In this document: piece by piece, positions 48,038 through 59,022 of the stretch
How positions within the stretch are numbered: position 1 is the first letter of the stretch
Layout of the letters: the number at the start of each line of letters is the position of its first letter
Origin: Brevipalpus yothersi
Lineage: Eukaryota > Arthropoda > Arachnida > Trombidiformes > Tenuipalpidae
Length of the DNA: 64,000 nucleotides
Assembly (NCBI GenBank): GCA_003956705.1
Contig: QZCP01000490.1
Span: 1 to 64,000 of the forward strand
Direction of reading: 5' to 3'
Translations under genes and position numbers: made by a program
Notes under the pieces: generated by a model
What the model saw: only the letters and a program-made list of their open reading frames with translations
The model's database searches: none
Told to the model about the DNA's origin: nothing

Positions 48038-49154
48038 TTAAAAATCTGATTTAGGTACGTCATCATCACCAGGGCCTGGTTGAGTTGATCCTTGAGAATC
48101 TTTTTTAGGTTCACTTGGTTTCATAAAAGTAGTTTGAGGTTCCGTAAATTTATCATCTCCAATAGAATCTTTTTCTTTATCTTTCTCAGCTGAATCATCT
48201 TTTTCACTAGTTCTGGTGGCTGCTGGTGATGGACCTTTTTCCGATGATTCCTTGTAATGAAAGAAATAAGGTCTCACAACATTGTGATAAATTTTCATTG
48301 AACCATTTTCTTTGATCGGAAGAAAACACCAAATCAATAAAGCACACTTGGGTGAGGAAAATCAAATCATAGTCAATTAAAATTGGATTTTGGGTAAAAG
48401 GCATTAAATCTCACTTTGATAGCGTAATAAAATGGAAACCATGAAAAAAATGGATCAGATACACTTTCAACAATGCTAAAAAGAGCGTATACAACCCAGT
48501 AAATGAGCCATTGACGATCATCATCAGGTGTGGCAGTGTCCAAAGCTTGTACTCTATGGAAAGAATGGTCTTAATCAGATTAGTTGATGAGACTGTGGAG
48601 AAAAATGGGTCTTGAAAGAAAATTCTATCTCTTCTTCTCCTGAAGTATTTAGAATATTTCATTCTCAAGTGCTCAGATCACTACCAATAGGCTGATCATA
48701 GGTTAAAGAAGGAGAATGATCAAGAGCCACCAAAAAGCTCAGAAAGTTGATGAAAACAATTGAATTTATATTGAAATGAATTCGATAAATTAGAACTTAC
48801 GAACGTAAGCCAGGATATCCAACTCCGATCAAAGTGCAGACCAACTTAGCAAAATGACCAGCCACCAAATATAAAGCAAGAATAATAAATAAAGCTGAAA
48901 AAGAGAAATTATCAAATGGGCTTATTATGAGGACCCAAAAAAGTTGGGGATCATTTTGGAATAGAATAAAGAAGGAATAAGCAGAATCGATAAATCTGCA
49001 ATTTGAAAAATCAAAATTCACCCCGAATTATAATTTTCTGGCTTTGGCCAGTTTTATCTTCTAACCAGGTCAACGTGGCTCCTAGCCATTTGAAATATTT
49101 ATCTTTAGTTGATTCAATAATTGAATCTTCCCATCCTTCGGCTTGTTCCGCCAT
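48038..49154 (-). CDS. REEP5/6-like ER-shaping protein (TB2/DP1/HVA22 family)
   Basis: Receptor-expression-enhancing proteins insert as hairpins and bend ER tubules. Exons 49154-49022, 48894-48801, 48553-48415 and 48346-48038 join in phase and give 224 residues. Seen: N-terminal helix (YFKWLGATLTWLEDKTGQSQ, like the REEP5 start), first hairpin (ALFIILALYLVAGHFAKLVC), GVGYPGLRSVQALDT, the family core DDDRQWLIYWVVYALFSIVE and FFSWFPFYYAIK, then CALLIWCFLPIKENGS and VVRPYFFHYKE. The tail (about 65 residues) is acidic, Lys/Ser/Pro-rich and disordered. ATG 49154 is the first in-frame ATG. It is the likely source of the REEP exons in the chimeras at 41-44 kb, with which it shares the 139-base exon. 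Confidence 0.9.
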
Positions 49155-50118
49155 GTCAAATAAACTTTCTATCTGATGAACCGAGTCGAAACTGATCACA
49201 AGACGACTGTACGTCAAAGGCTTGAACTTGGTTTCCGTTATTCTGCCTTTTCACTCAGAAAATTTATCCCATTAATCAGAAAGCACATATTTTAGGGAGC
49301 CAAATTTGGAACATAGTGAGGAATGTTTACGATGCATTCTTGACTGATTTAGAATCCTATTTATATTTCTTGTCTTCTAATAAAATTTTTCCTCCAAAAT
49401 TATTGCATAATTGCATTGTTGTCTGGTAAAACTTCACCGATGGATACCAAGCTACCATCAGAACTTAGTTGCAATAATTCAGATGATGCCTGAAATTACC
49501 ATTCATGATGGAAATTTCTGAAGGCTTCAAGGAATCGAAGCGAAGTGTAAGGAAAAGTGGCATTGATATATTCAAAAGCGAATATGAATTTATTGATATT
49601 TTAGGATGTTATTCATACTTTGGAATCAGCATCTATTGAAAAAATTTCCAAGCATCGATTCATTTTCCTTCTATTGGTATATGAATCAGAAAACTCCCTC
49701 GATTAAGCTTATGATCTTATATTTCGAGAGAAAAAAATTGAGCCCTTGAATGCTTTACTGAACGGTATTGAGCTATGGTCAAAAGTGGATATAAGTAAGA
49801 TATAATAAGTTAAAAAATTAAATCAAGCTCACTGGAATGATCTTGGAATAATTCTACCATGAAATTCTTTCGAAAAGAATACGTCTGATCAAGAGGAAGC
49901 AAAAGCATCGTAGAATTTTAACTCCTCAGTCATATTCTCTGCTAGTGGACAAGTTACCAAACCCCCGTTCAAATTAAATCCAATGACAAATTGTAAAGAA
50001 CAGATTGACTAATTAGTCTTTTAGATGATTGTGATAATACTGTATCCTTAATATACAAAGATGATTGACTATTCAGAGAGAAAATTGAAGGCTGTGGATC
50101 TCAGGATAGCCAGCTCTA
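49155..50118. other. Intergenic, REEP upstream and CRELD downstream
   Basis: AT-rich, no exon with family support. A GTAAGC at 50128-50133 (minus strand) leaves open that a further CRELD exon lies here. Confidence 0.5.
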
Positions 50119-51540
50119 TCAGAACCAGCTTACCATAACTTTCGGAAGCCTCTCGAAAATACTCGGAACTCCAGTCAATTCTCGAACAGTATACTCAGCG
50201 GCACTGATGTAAAGGGCTACCAATAGTCCGATACCGGAAGCAATGAAAATGTTCTTTCGAAAAATGATACAAGTGGCAATGCATAGACCGACATAGGTTG
50301 CATATCGAGATGCTTCAAGATGCTGTTCTCGCTCCATTTTACCACCAACACATATTCCTTCATTCAACTTATAGCCTTCAGCACACTTTTTACAGTTATC
50401 CGGACCATCTGCATTGCATCCATCGCAAGCTTTGTCACACTCTAGAAATACAATGAAGAACATGATTGGTATTGCAATACACTAACATGGAATGTTGTAA
50501 CATTTGCTAATCGATATTACTCACCAAAGCATTCGAATGAGCCTTCAGTGTTGATGCAAAAAGTATTCTTTTTACATGGATTCTTGGGTAGATCTACACA
50601 CTCATCAATGTCCATACAGCCAATATCAGGATCCCATGAGTATCCTTTATCACATGCAATACATCCCATCGGTCCACCACTTTTACACTGGCCAAGACAT
50701 GATCGATCACATTTTTCACACTCATGAATATCATTTCGATCCTTTCCAATGGAATAATGATCATTTGAGCATCGGCGACACAGCTCACCTGCATGCGATT
50801 GGGCACATTTACACTTTCCGGAACCTTTTCGAGTACCATTGCCAACACATGTCCCGTGTCCACTGCAAACTAGGCCACCATTCAGTGGACATGGCGAACA
50901 ATCGGGTCCATAGTGTTTATCTGGGCAGCAGAGTTTCAGTGATTCTACGCATAGATAATCGTGTAAGCGTTGATTGTTACCACTCCCACTGAGATACCAT
51001 TCAATGAGGGCTGATTCACTTTGTGCTAGTAATCCAAGGCACTGAAAAAAATTTTAAATGGCTCAAAAATAGATAAACAAGGCAGTGAAATCACAAATTC
51101 TCACCTCATCTCGGTAATCAGGTGCACCATTACAGAGCCGGCTCTTTATCTTGGAAAATTTGGTTTGAACATCAAGTTGTTCGGAAGGATTGCGTGCTAT
51201 AGCGCGCTCAATTTCTCGATTAGCCTATTATAGAAAATTTACCGATAAGGTATCAATAATTTTCCAAAGATAACGATTGAAAACATAGATTCTATGATCA
51301 ACTCACTTTCTCGAATGAGCGTACAAGTTCTCTACACAAATGACACGGTCCGAGGGGAGTTTCCCCTGGAGCATGTTGATCAAAATTCGATTGACCTTTG
51401 ATCTGGCTTCTTGGAGTGTTTCTCAGTCCATTAGTTATGGTTATGTTGGTAAAAAACATCAATGATAATAAAAATTGGAAGATTTCAATCCTCTCAAGAG
51501 GACTGAATAATGTTCTCGCGCGAAGCTGGAAGCCAAGCAT
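50119..51540 (-). CDS. CRELD: Cysteine-rich with EGF-like domains protein (CRELD)
   Basis: Exons 51540-51307, 51224-51105, 51041-50525 and 50441-50119 join in phase; 397 residues. In order: hydrophobic signal region (LLSLMFFTNITITNG); CXXC motif of the family in GPCHLCRELVRSFEK; DUF3456-like helical part; EGF-like repeats (CSGHGTCVGNGTRKGSGKC, calcium-binding type DIDECVDLP); Furin-like Cys repeats (CDRSCLGQC, CDKACDGCNADGPDNC); and two C-terminal membrane helices (GLCIATCIIF and FIASGIGLLVALYISA), which make it CRELD1-like rather than CRELD2-like. CRELD proteins act in the ER on disulfide and receptor maturation. The end (PKVMVSWF) contains ATG|GTAAGC, a possible donor, so the true C-terminus may differ. 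Confidence 0.88.
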
Positions 51541-51902
51541 TTATACCTACTTAACGGTAAATTCAAAGCATCACAATTGAATCATTCTTTTATTTAGATT
51601 ATTGCAAAATGTCAGTTCATAATTTCACTGATTACTACTGGTTCAAGGTTGATAATAATCAAATCAAACAGAATAATTGAAATTTGACTTGAAAAAAATT
51701 GAAGGGAAACCTTTGAACTGAAAATTCTAGCCCATATACCAGTTCGAGTAGCTATGGAGACAGAATTGATCGCGCCTGAGCGAGTCGATCGAATTCTGCT
51801 GATGAACACAAGCATCTGTCAATCTCGCGAATCTTAGATCATTAGTGAGGAGGTGAATGCTAATGAATTGGAAATAATAAGTCATATTATCAATATAAAC
51901 AT
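51541..51902. other. Short intergenic spacer, CRELD promoter and eIF3l 3' end
   Basis: 362 bases between two genes on the same strand; no other element recognised. Confidence 0.6.
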
Positions 51903-53966
51903 TTAATTACGAGCCATAGCTGGCCTTGGTAAAGCGGCAGCAATTTCATACAATTCTTCAAACTTATTAATTTGTCGTAAGAAAAATTCACCATACTTTC
52001 GGGCTACTTTGGTGTCAGCCACATGGATCATCCCTTCGTTTATATAAAAATCTACATCTGAGCCAGACTCAAATTCACCGTCAAGACCAGAACTACCAGT
52101 AGACTCATTCCATACAATGTTTCGCATTTTGTGCTTGTAAGTGAGAAGCTGAATCCTGAGAGTGTTTTCATCGATGCTCAAGAAACCAGCCAATTTAGAG
52201 ATTGGCATGGTAGTATAAAGTTTCAAGTAGCTTCTGATTATCAATATTGGTAATTGTTGATGAATTTCATCCATAAATACTTTGAGTTGTTGCTGCCAAG
52301 GCTCAACTCTCATTGATATTTCATCTTGTTCGAATATGAGGGCAACCGGTGACAGAAATTTGGGACAGGCATATCGGAAAGCAGTCTCAAACTCTGCTAC
52401 ATCTGCACGCTGCATTTTGATCTTAGAATCTCCATACTTTTCATCAAGAACCGAGGAAATACTCTCGTCAATACGCTGGGGATGAAGAACCAGGCAAATA
52501 TTGAGAAGGACATACATCTGATCCGTTTGTTTCTCGATGAGATTCATTTGGAAAGTCCTAAAACAAATAAGATTGTTAACAAAGATTAAAAGATTGTTTC
52601 ACTGGTAGCTTACCTGTGTTGGTGAAATATTTGTCTGGCTCGCTGTAAGTAGGATAATATCTTACAGAAGGTCCTTATGGCATCAGCGTATCTTCTCATC
52701 ATCATGTATCCAAATCCTACATAATAGTATGTTGTCATCTGACACGCGAGAACACGCGGAACAGAAGAGCTCTCAAGAGCTTGTTTATTAAAATCTATGT
52801 TTTCGAGGACTTTAATTGCTTGATAATAATCCCCCAAAAGTGAATGGAGACGCAAAAGACCAATCAAGGCGAAATAACCAAGCATCTTGTAGATCGTTTG
52901 TCGACCAAATTCATCAGCGACTAAGTTAGGATCACGTCTTGCGTTGAATTCTTTGAGCTGTTCATTGATTCTGCTCTTATCAACCAAGGAGTGGAGTACG
53001 TTGAGAACGGAATGAACATTCCATACATGAATGTTACGCTTTAGTTGGTCAACTTCATAGTCTGTGAGTTTACCAGCATTAGCTTTCATACGATGGAGAG
53101 AGAAAGATTGAAATTGATAGATAAACTCATCAATTATATCCCATAACCACTGATTAGGAAGCTCAATTGGAACTGGTTCCGGAGCATTGAGTAGAAAATT
53201 GAACAAAGCACAGTAATTAGCGTATGATTCGAGTCTTTGATCGATACTGGGGACACATTTTGCGTATATATGTCGGTAGTAAAGCTCCTTGTAGAATATG
53301 ATGAAAGTTTTCGAGTTTTCTCTATTTCCCACAACTTGCAACACATCCCGCTCTTCAGGCCAAGGTTTCTCTTCATAATAAGTTTCGGTGAGGGTATTGA
53401 ATACTTTCTCATAGAGGTTGTGGATCTCAAACACATTCCTGTCGATGATAGCTTTGTACAGATGTAGAAGAAAATCTTGCACTGCATCAGGAATATTGAA
53501 TCCGGCTCCAGGGGCAGGAATGCCTCCTAATGGTCCGTAACGATCCATATCATAACCTTTTTCATACTCCAAATCTTGACGAGGATCACCTGAAAATTAG
53601 ACAAACAGAAATGTTGGACGGTGGAAATGAGCGACTCATAGTTGACAAGAAATTTTTCTCTGATCGTATAAGTTTCATGTGATGAAAAAAATTTGATTAC
53701 AACCAAAGCTCATCTTGAGAGGGAATAATGACGCGATAAAACCTACCAGAATGGAGTCCATTTGAATAACCGTATCCGTAGCCATAACCCTGTCCCCATA
53801 AATCACAGAAAAAATTTTGTTAGAGCAAATCAATCTATTTAATCATTAATTCTTCATGAGTCAAAATTATTTCTAAAGTCAGCTGTGTGGTCATGAACAG
53901 CACAATAACAAGGATACTCACGTCATCGTAATCATAATCAAAATCACGACCAAAATCACGACTCAT
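51903..53966 (-). CDS. eIF3l: Translation initiation factor eIF3 subunit L
   Basis: Non-core scaffold subunit of eIF3 with TPR-like helices and a PCI domain. Exons 53966-53922, 53789-53747, 53589-52614 and 52557-51903 give 572 residues, near the family's usual 560-570. Seen: Tyr/Gly/Asp-rich N-terminus (MSRDFGRDFDYDYDD, GYGYGYGYSNG); IPDAVQDFLLHLYKAI; the family core (NQWLWDIIDEFIYQFQSF, VHSVLNVLHSLVDKS, YFALIGLLRLHSLLGDYYQA, YYVGFGYMMMRRYADAIRTF); C-terminal PCI region (LPILIIRSYLKLYTTMPISK, VARKYGEFFLRQINKFEEL). Head to head with RpS26. Confidence 0.96.
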
Positions 53967-54307
53967 ATTTGCAATTGTAGTGGATGCCGATGATCGTTAA
54001 TCACAAATTTCAATTCCAAAACAATTAAATAGACTGGCAAAAGATATCCTCTCGAAATCAAGCCGACAGACAATCAAAACTTCATTCAACACGTTCGAGA
54101 TGAAAACATTTATTATTATACGATCCCTTACCGGAAGTTAACTACTAGCGCTACTCAAAGCGGTTTGCTGTATCCGGTTTTGTTGGTCTCATGAATTGAA
54201 TTCATCAACAAATGATACTTTTGATCAAGTTAACTTTGATTTAATTCAATTTGATTTGTGAATCATTCTCAATTTGTGTGTGAATCTAAACATTTAGACA
54301 TTTCAAA
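53967..54307. promoter_or_regulatory. Shared divergent promoter region of eIF3l and RpS26
   Basis: 341 bases separate the two start codons, both for translation machinery. No TATA box or named element is certain. Confidence 0.55.
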
Positions 54308-54851
54308 ATGGTAAGAAAGCAGTGTTTGATATTCTCTCTTGGATGGGATAATGGGCTGTGCATGATGTTTCTCTGACTGATCTGTTTTCTGTTACTTTTT
54401 TTTGGTGTTGATAGACTTCTAAGAGAAGAAATAATGGACGCTCTAAACATGGTCGTGGTAAGGTTGATCCAGTGAGATGTACCAATTGTGCACGATGTGT
54501 GCCCAAAGATAAGGCTATTAAGAAATTTGTTGTTCGTAATATTGTCGAAGCTGCTGCTGTCCGAGACATAACTGAAGCTTCTGTTTATGAGAGTAAGTTG
54601 AGATCATATTGTCAACTAGAGTATTTGACTGATTGTCTCTGTTTTTTTTCTCTCTCCTTCTTTTAGCATACCCTCTTCCAAAATTATACGCTAAGCTTCA
54701 TTATTGTGTATCATGTGCTATTCACTCCAAGATTGTCAGAAATCGATCAAAAGAAGATCGAAAAATCCGTGCTCCACCTCCACGTTTCCCAGGTCAACGA
54801 CAACCCCGAGATCAACCTGGTGGTGCTAAGCCTCCTCGAGCTGGAAATTAA
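54308..54851 (+). CDS. RpS26: 40S ribosomal protein S26 (eS26)
   Basis: Small-subunit protein at the mRNA exit channel. Exons 54308-54310, 54415-54592 and 54667-54851 give 121 residues, close to the usual 115. The first coding exon is the ATG alone, followed at once by the donor GTAAGA. Seen: basic N-terminus TSKRRNNGRSKHGRGK; the zinc-binding Cys motif RCTNCARCVPKDKAIKK; VRNIVEAAAVRDI; LPKLYAKLHYCVSCAIHSK (second Cys pair); C-terminal PPPRF followed by a Pro/Gly/Arg-rich tail. AATAAA at 54961. Confidence 0.97.
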
Positions 54852-54960
54852 TTCAATGATTGAGCCTATCAGCATTCAGAGAAATGAAAGTAACCGAGGG
54901 AACTTACACTGGTACAGCTTTTTTTGTCTATCTAAAAGGTCTGTGACATGATTGCCGCTC

Positions 54961-54966
54961 AATAAA
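54961..54966 (+). promoter_or_regulatory. Polyadenylation signal of RpS26
   Basis: AATAAA 110 bases after the stop codon. Confidence 0.55.
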
Positions 54967-55140
54967 TGAAGCAGAGGCTGTCATAGCTGAATCCGATTGT
55001 GTTTTATCGTTTCATTTCAGTTTAAAAGATTGTAAGCTTCATTAGGTAGAAGAAAGATTTTTCATTCCAAGTTTCTCGTTGAAAGCATGCATATAATGTC
55101 GGTTATCGTAATGAATACAAATATGGGGCATGTGAAAAAT

Positions 55141-58100
55141 CTAGACTTTGTAGACAATTGCGGCATAGGTAACCCATGCACTGATTAGATATAGCGAATC
55201 GATGTTTTCTCTACTTCCTCCAGTCATTTTCCGAGAGAAATATTTGAATGTTTCATCTATAATCACCACAGGAAATGAGATCTTCAGGACAGTCCACCAC
55301 TCTTCTGCATTCAGAGCACAAACAGAGAAGATAGGCTGCGGAGAGAGGATAAGATGAGAGTTAATAGTGGTTTTCATCAATTTAAAAGGGCATTCAAATC
55401 TTACAGATATAAAATCTATGTAGATAAGCATTAGATGTAAAACCATCGAGAGAGCAATAGCACCAAGAAGCCACATATTTTTCCAAGGAGGAATAGCCAC
55501 GAGCGAATGATTCTCTGATAGACTGGAGGAATGAAAGGAGAAATTGAAATGAGATTCGAAGGAAAGCTCTCAGAAGAGTTGGTAAGTTGAATTTCATGAT
55601 GGAACGAGAGAGAGAGAGAGAGAGAGAGAGATTAAAATTTTCAAAATCTTACCTGTTCAAAGCATTCAGCATTTCGATTGTCACTAACACAGATAAGGCC
55701 ATAGTCATAGGATGTGTGTCTCGGAAAACGGAACAATCGACACCGATAAAGTTTTCCGGATTACTCGTACATTGAAGATGATGACTGAGTTGATAATAAT
55801 TTAAATGCGGACCATCCGGTGAAGCCATGAACCACCATACTGCTGCTCCGACAGTAGCCGCTCCAACATAAGTGCCAATGACTAAATAGCGTAAGAATAG
55901 CCAGCCAGATATAAGGGGATCATTAGCTCTTCTGGGAGCCCGATCCATGATGTCAAGATCTGGTGGATTGAAGCCGAGAGCTGTTGCAGGTAGACCATCA
56001 GTGACTAGATTGACCCATAACAGTTGCACGGGTATGAGAGATTCTGGTAGACCGAGAGCGGCAGTTAAAAAAATACTGCAAATGAGAGGGAGGGAAGAAC
56101 AAAGAGAATCATGATTACATTGTCGGAGAACGAATATGACATCTAATCAATGCTTACCTAACAACCTCACCGATATTTGATGAGATGAGGTAGCGGATAA
56201 ATTGTTTCATATTGTTATAGATGACTCGACCTTCCTCCACAGCGGAGACGATCGAAGAGAAATTATCGTCAGCTAGAACCATTTCAGATGCTGATTTTGC
56301 CACAGCAGTACCAGAGCCCATGGCGATACCGATTTCAGCTTTCTTCAATGCTGGTGCATCGTTCACACCGTCACCGGTCATGGCTGAGATTTCTCCGTCC
56401 GCTTGTAGGAACTCTACGATTTTACTTTTGTGTGATGGTTCGACTCGAGAGAATAATCGGGCATTTCGAACAGCATCACGTTGTCTGTGTGGTGGAAGAT
56501 CATCAAACTCACGACCTGAGAAAGATTTTCCGGTCGTATCTTCATCTTCACTGAAAACACCAATCCGTCTACAGATTGCTTCGGCGGTCGCTTTATTATC
56601 ACCCGTGATCACTATGACTCTAATTCCTGCTTCTTTACATCTTCGAATAGAATCGGTAACTTCTTTTCGAGGAGGATCTAACATTCCTACCAATCCAACG
56701 AAAGTGCAGTTAACCTGGATGGAAGAGGATTATTATTTTCTCAGGGGAACTTTAATAGAAAAGCGTTCCATATTAAGTGCTGATCATTTCCTACCTCATA
56801 TCCTCCAAATTTAGTTGAATCACTGAGATCCATTCGCTTTGGATCAATCGGCTCATCTATCGTAGCGAGCGCTAAACAGCGGAGAGTATCTCGACCAGTT
56901 CCATAAACCTTGGTAGTTTCAAGAATTCTATTCTTGATCGGTTCAGTGAGTGGAACTCGTTGATTTCCAACACGAACAAAAGAGCATCGGTCCAAAATGC
57001 TTTCTGGTGCACCTTTGACAAACATTTTTGGAGCAGATCCTAGTTTGTCTACTTTTTGTGGCGTACAGTAAACGCTCATAGATTTTCTATCACGTGAAAA
57101 TTCTAGTATAAATTCTTTGGACCACATTGACTGGATATTTTGATTCACAACCAGAGCGGCATCTCGACGACTGAGGCCAGCTTTGCTGTAACCCCATGGA
57201 TTAAGTTTTTCAGCTAGAACAATTAATGCAGTTTCCGTTGCTTCGCCAACCTTCTCGAAAGTTTGTTTATATTCATTGAAATCGATACTTGAATCATTGC
57301 ATAACGCACATATTGTGGTCAGCTCATAAATAGCATCATACTGTCCACACATCGCTCTTTGACCATTGATGAACACATCTCCTATCGGTTCATACGTTGA
57401 GCCTGTAACCTCGAATTCATCTAGATCACAGTGACTGTTTGACGCATTTTTTACTATGAAAAACTGAAAGAGATGGTTGATGTTAAAAATAGATCATCTC
57501 TCCCCAAGAATAGATTGTAGCATAGGGAAGAAAAATGAAGGCGAGAGTAATGAGGTGCAGAAAGAGCATAGAAATGAAGTCACTTATAGCTTACCCTGCT
57601 CACAGACATTTGATTTGTAGTCAATGTACCAGTTTTATCTGAGCAAATCACAGAAGTACAACCAAGAGTTTCAACTGATGGTAGCGATCGAACGATGGCA
57701 TTCTTTTTGGCCATTCTTCGAGTTCCTAGAGCTAAACATGTGGTGATCACAGCTGGTAGACCTTCGGGTATAGCCGCTACGGCCAGCGCGACGGCAATCT
57801 TGAAATAATAAATGGCACCTTTTATCCATGAGCCACCATGAACTGGATCATTAAAATGTCCAAGGTTGATTGCCCAAACTGCAATACAGATGACTGTAAT
57901 AACTTTGGACAACTGTTCACCGAATTCATCTAGTTTCTGTTGTAGTGGTGTCTTGACTTCTTCAGTTTCAGACATTTCAGTTCTAATCTTTCCAATGGCA
58001 GTGTCTAATCCGATGCCAATTACAATTCCTTTTGCTTTACCAGAGGCAATATTTGTTCCCTGAAAATCAAGATCATCGAAATCAGATGACTCAGGAAGTG

Positions 58101-59022
58101 GATTGTTGAGTATTTAAATAGCATGGAATGCTGATGCATGAATTTCACGGGGAAAATGAATGAATGCCAATGCGGCGATAAGGATTGGTTGGGATGATAA
58201 ATAGAAGAATACAAAGAAAATACTCACGGAAAAGCAAATGTTCTTCTTGTCTTGATTAACTGCTCTCGGATCGGGTACAGCATCGGTATGCTTGATCACA
58301 GAAACTGATTCTCCGGTCAAAATGGACTGATCAATACGTAGTGTAGTTGAGTAAATTTTGAGTAACCTTATATCGGCAGGCACCTTATCACCAACAGATA
58401 TCTCCACAATATCTCCCGGTACAATCTCTTTTGCCCGAATCTTTTGGACACCTTGTTTGTTGGCTCGGATAACTTTACCCATTTCGGGTTCATATTCTTT
58501 GAGAGCTTCAATTGCACTTTCCGCATTTCGTTCTTGCCATACACCGACCACAGCATTGGCAATCAAAATTAGCAAAATTACAAATGGCTCAACAAAAGCA
58601 GTGATACTGTCTTCATTTTCTTCAAAAAATGCCAACACAAATGATATAATTGCTGCTAGTAATAGAATTTTTACTAATAGATCATCAAATTGTTCTAATA
58701 CCAATTGCCAGAGAGTTTTACCTGTAATACATATCAGAAGGAGAGAAGGACACGACTCATTAGGATTATTTCATCTCAAGATGAGCATCGAATTATCATC
58801 TCATCATCAACTCATCGTGGTTATATCGGTTCTGAATGGAAAAGTAAAAGATCTGAAACAAACGAAGTGAAACCAAAAATGCATACCCTCTTCAGCCGGC
58901 AATTCGTTGAGACCATATTTTGCTTGATTTTTTTTAACTTGATCTTCTGTGAGACCCTTTTCCGGATCAGTACCGAAAAATGCTAGTACTTCTTGATAGG
59001 TCTTACAATGAGCCGATTCCAT
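55141..59022 (-). CDS. SERCA: Sarco/endoplasmic reticulum Ca2+-ATPase, copy 1 (complete)
   Basis: P-type pump that moves Ca2+ from cytosol into ER/SR. Exons 59022-58887, 58721-58228, 58059-57595, 57463-56795, 56714-56158, 56075-55653, 55522-55405 and 55335-55141 give 1018 residues, the normal length. Visible motifs: start MESAHCKTYQEVL; actuator ILTGESVSV; PEGLPAV (Ca2+ ligand Glu); phosphorylation CSDKTGTLTTNQ with the acceptor Asp; nucleotide-binding FSRDRKSMS and MFVKGAPES; hinge TGDGVNDAPALKKAEIG; helix 5 NNMKQFIRYLISSNIGEVV (Asn and Glu ligands); helix 6 NLVTDGLPATALG (Asn, Thr, Asp ligands); helix 8 VTIEMLNALN (Glu ligand). All catalytic and Ca2+ residues I know are kept. C-terminus ends YAAIVYKV. 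ATG 59022 matches the family start. Confidence 0.97.
55602..55632. repeat. (GA)n in SERCA copy 1 intron
   Basis: GA run in the intron before the exon starting at 55522; the matching intron of copy 2 has a (CT)n run instead. Confidence 0.9.
56225..56450 (-). repeat. SERCA tract shared with copy 2
   Basis: By eye, 226 bases differ at two positions from 62009-62234, whereas coding sequence on both sides differs at many synonymous sites. Confidence 0.85.
57593..57822 (-). repeat. SERCA tract shared with copy 2
   Basis: By eye, 230 bases differ at one position (57787) from 63498-63727, including the final bases of the exon around the DKTGT motif. Confidence 0.85.

Noticed and set aside
56221..56814. 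197-residue plus-strand frame
   Set aside because: Antisense to SERCA coding exons.
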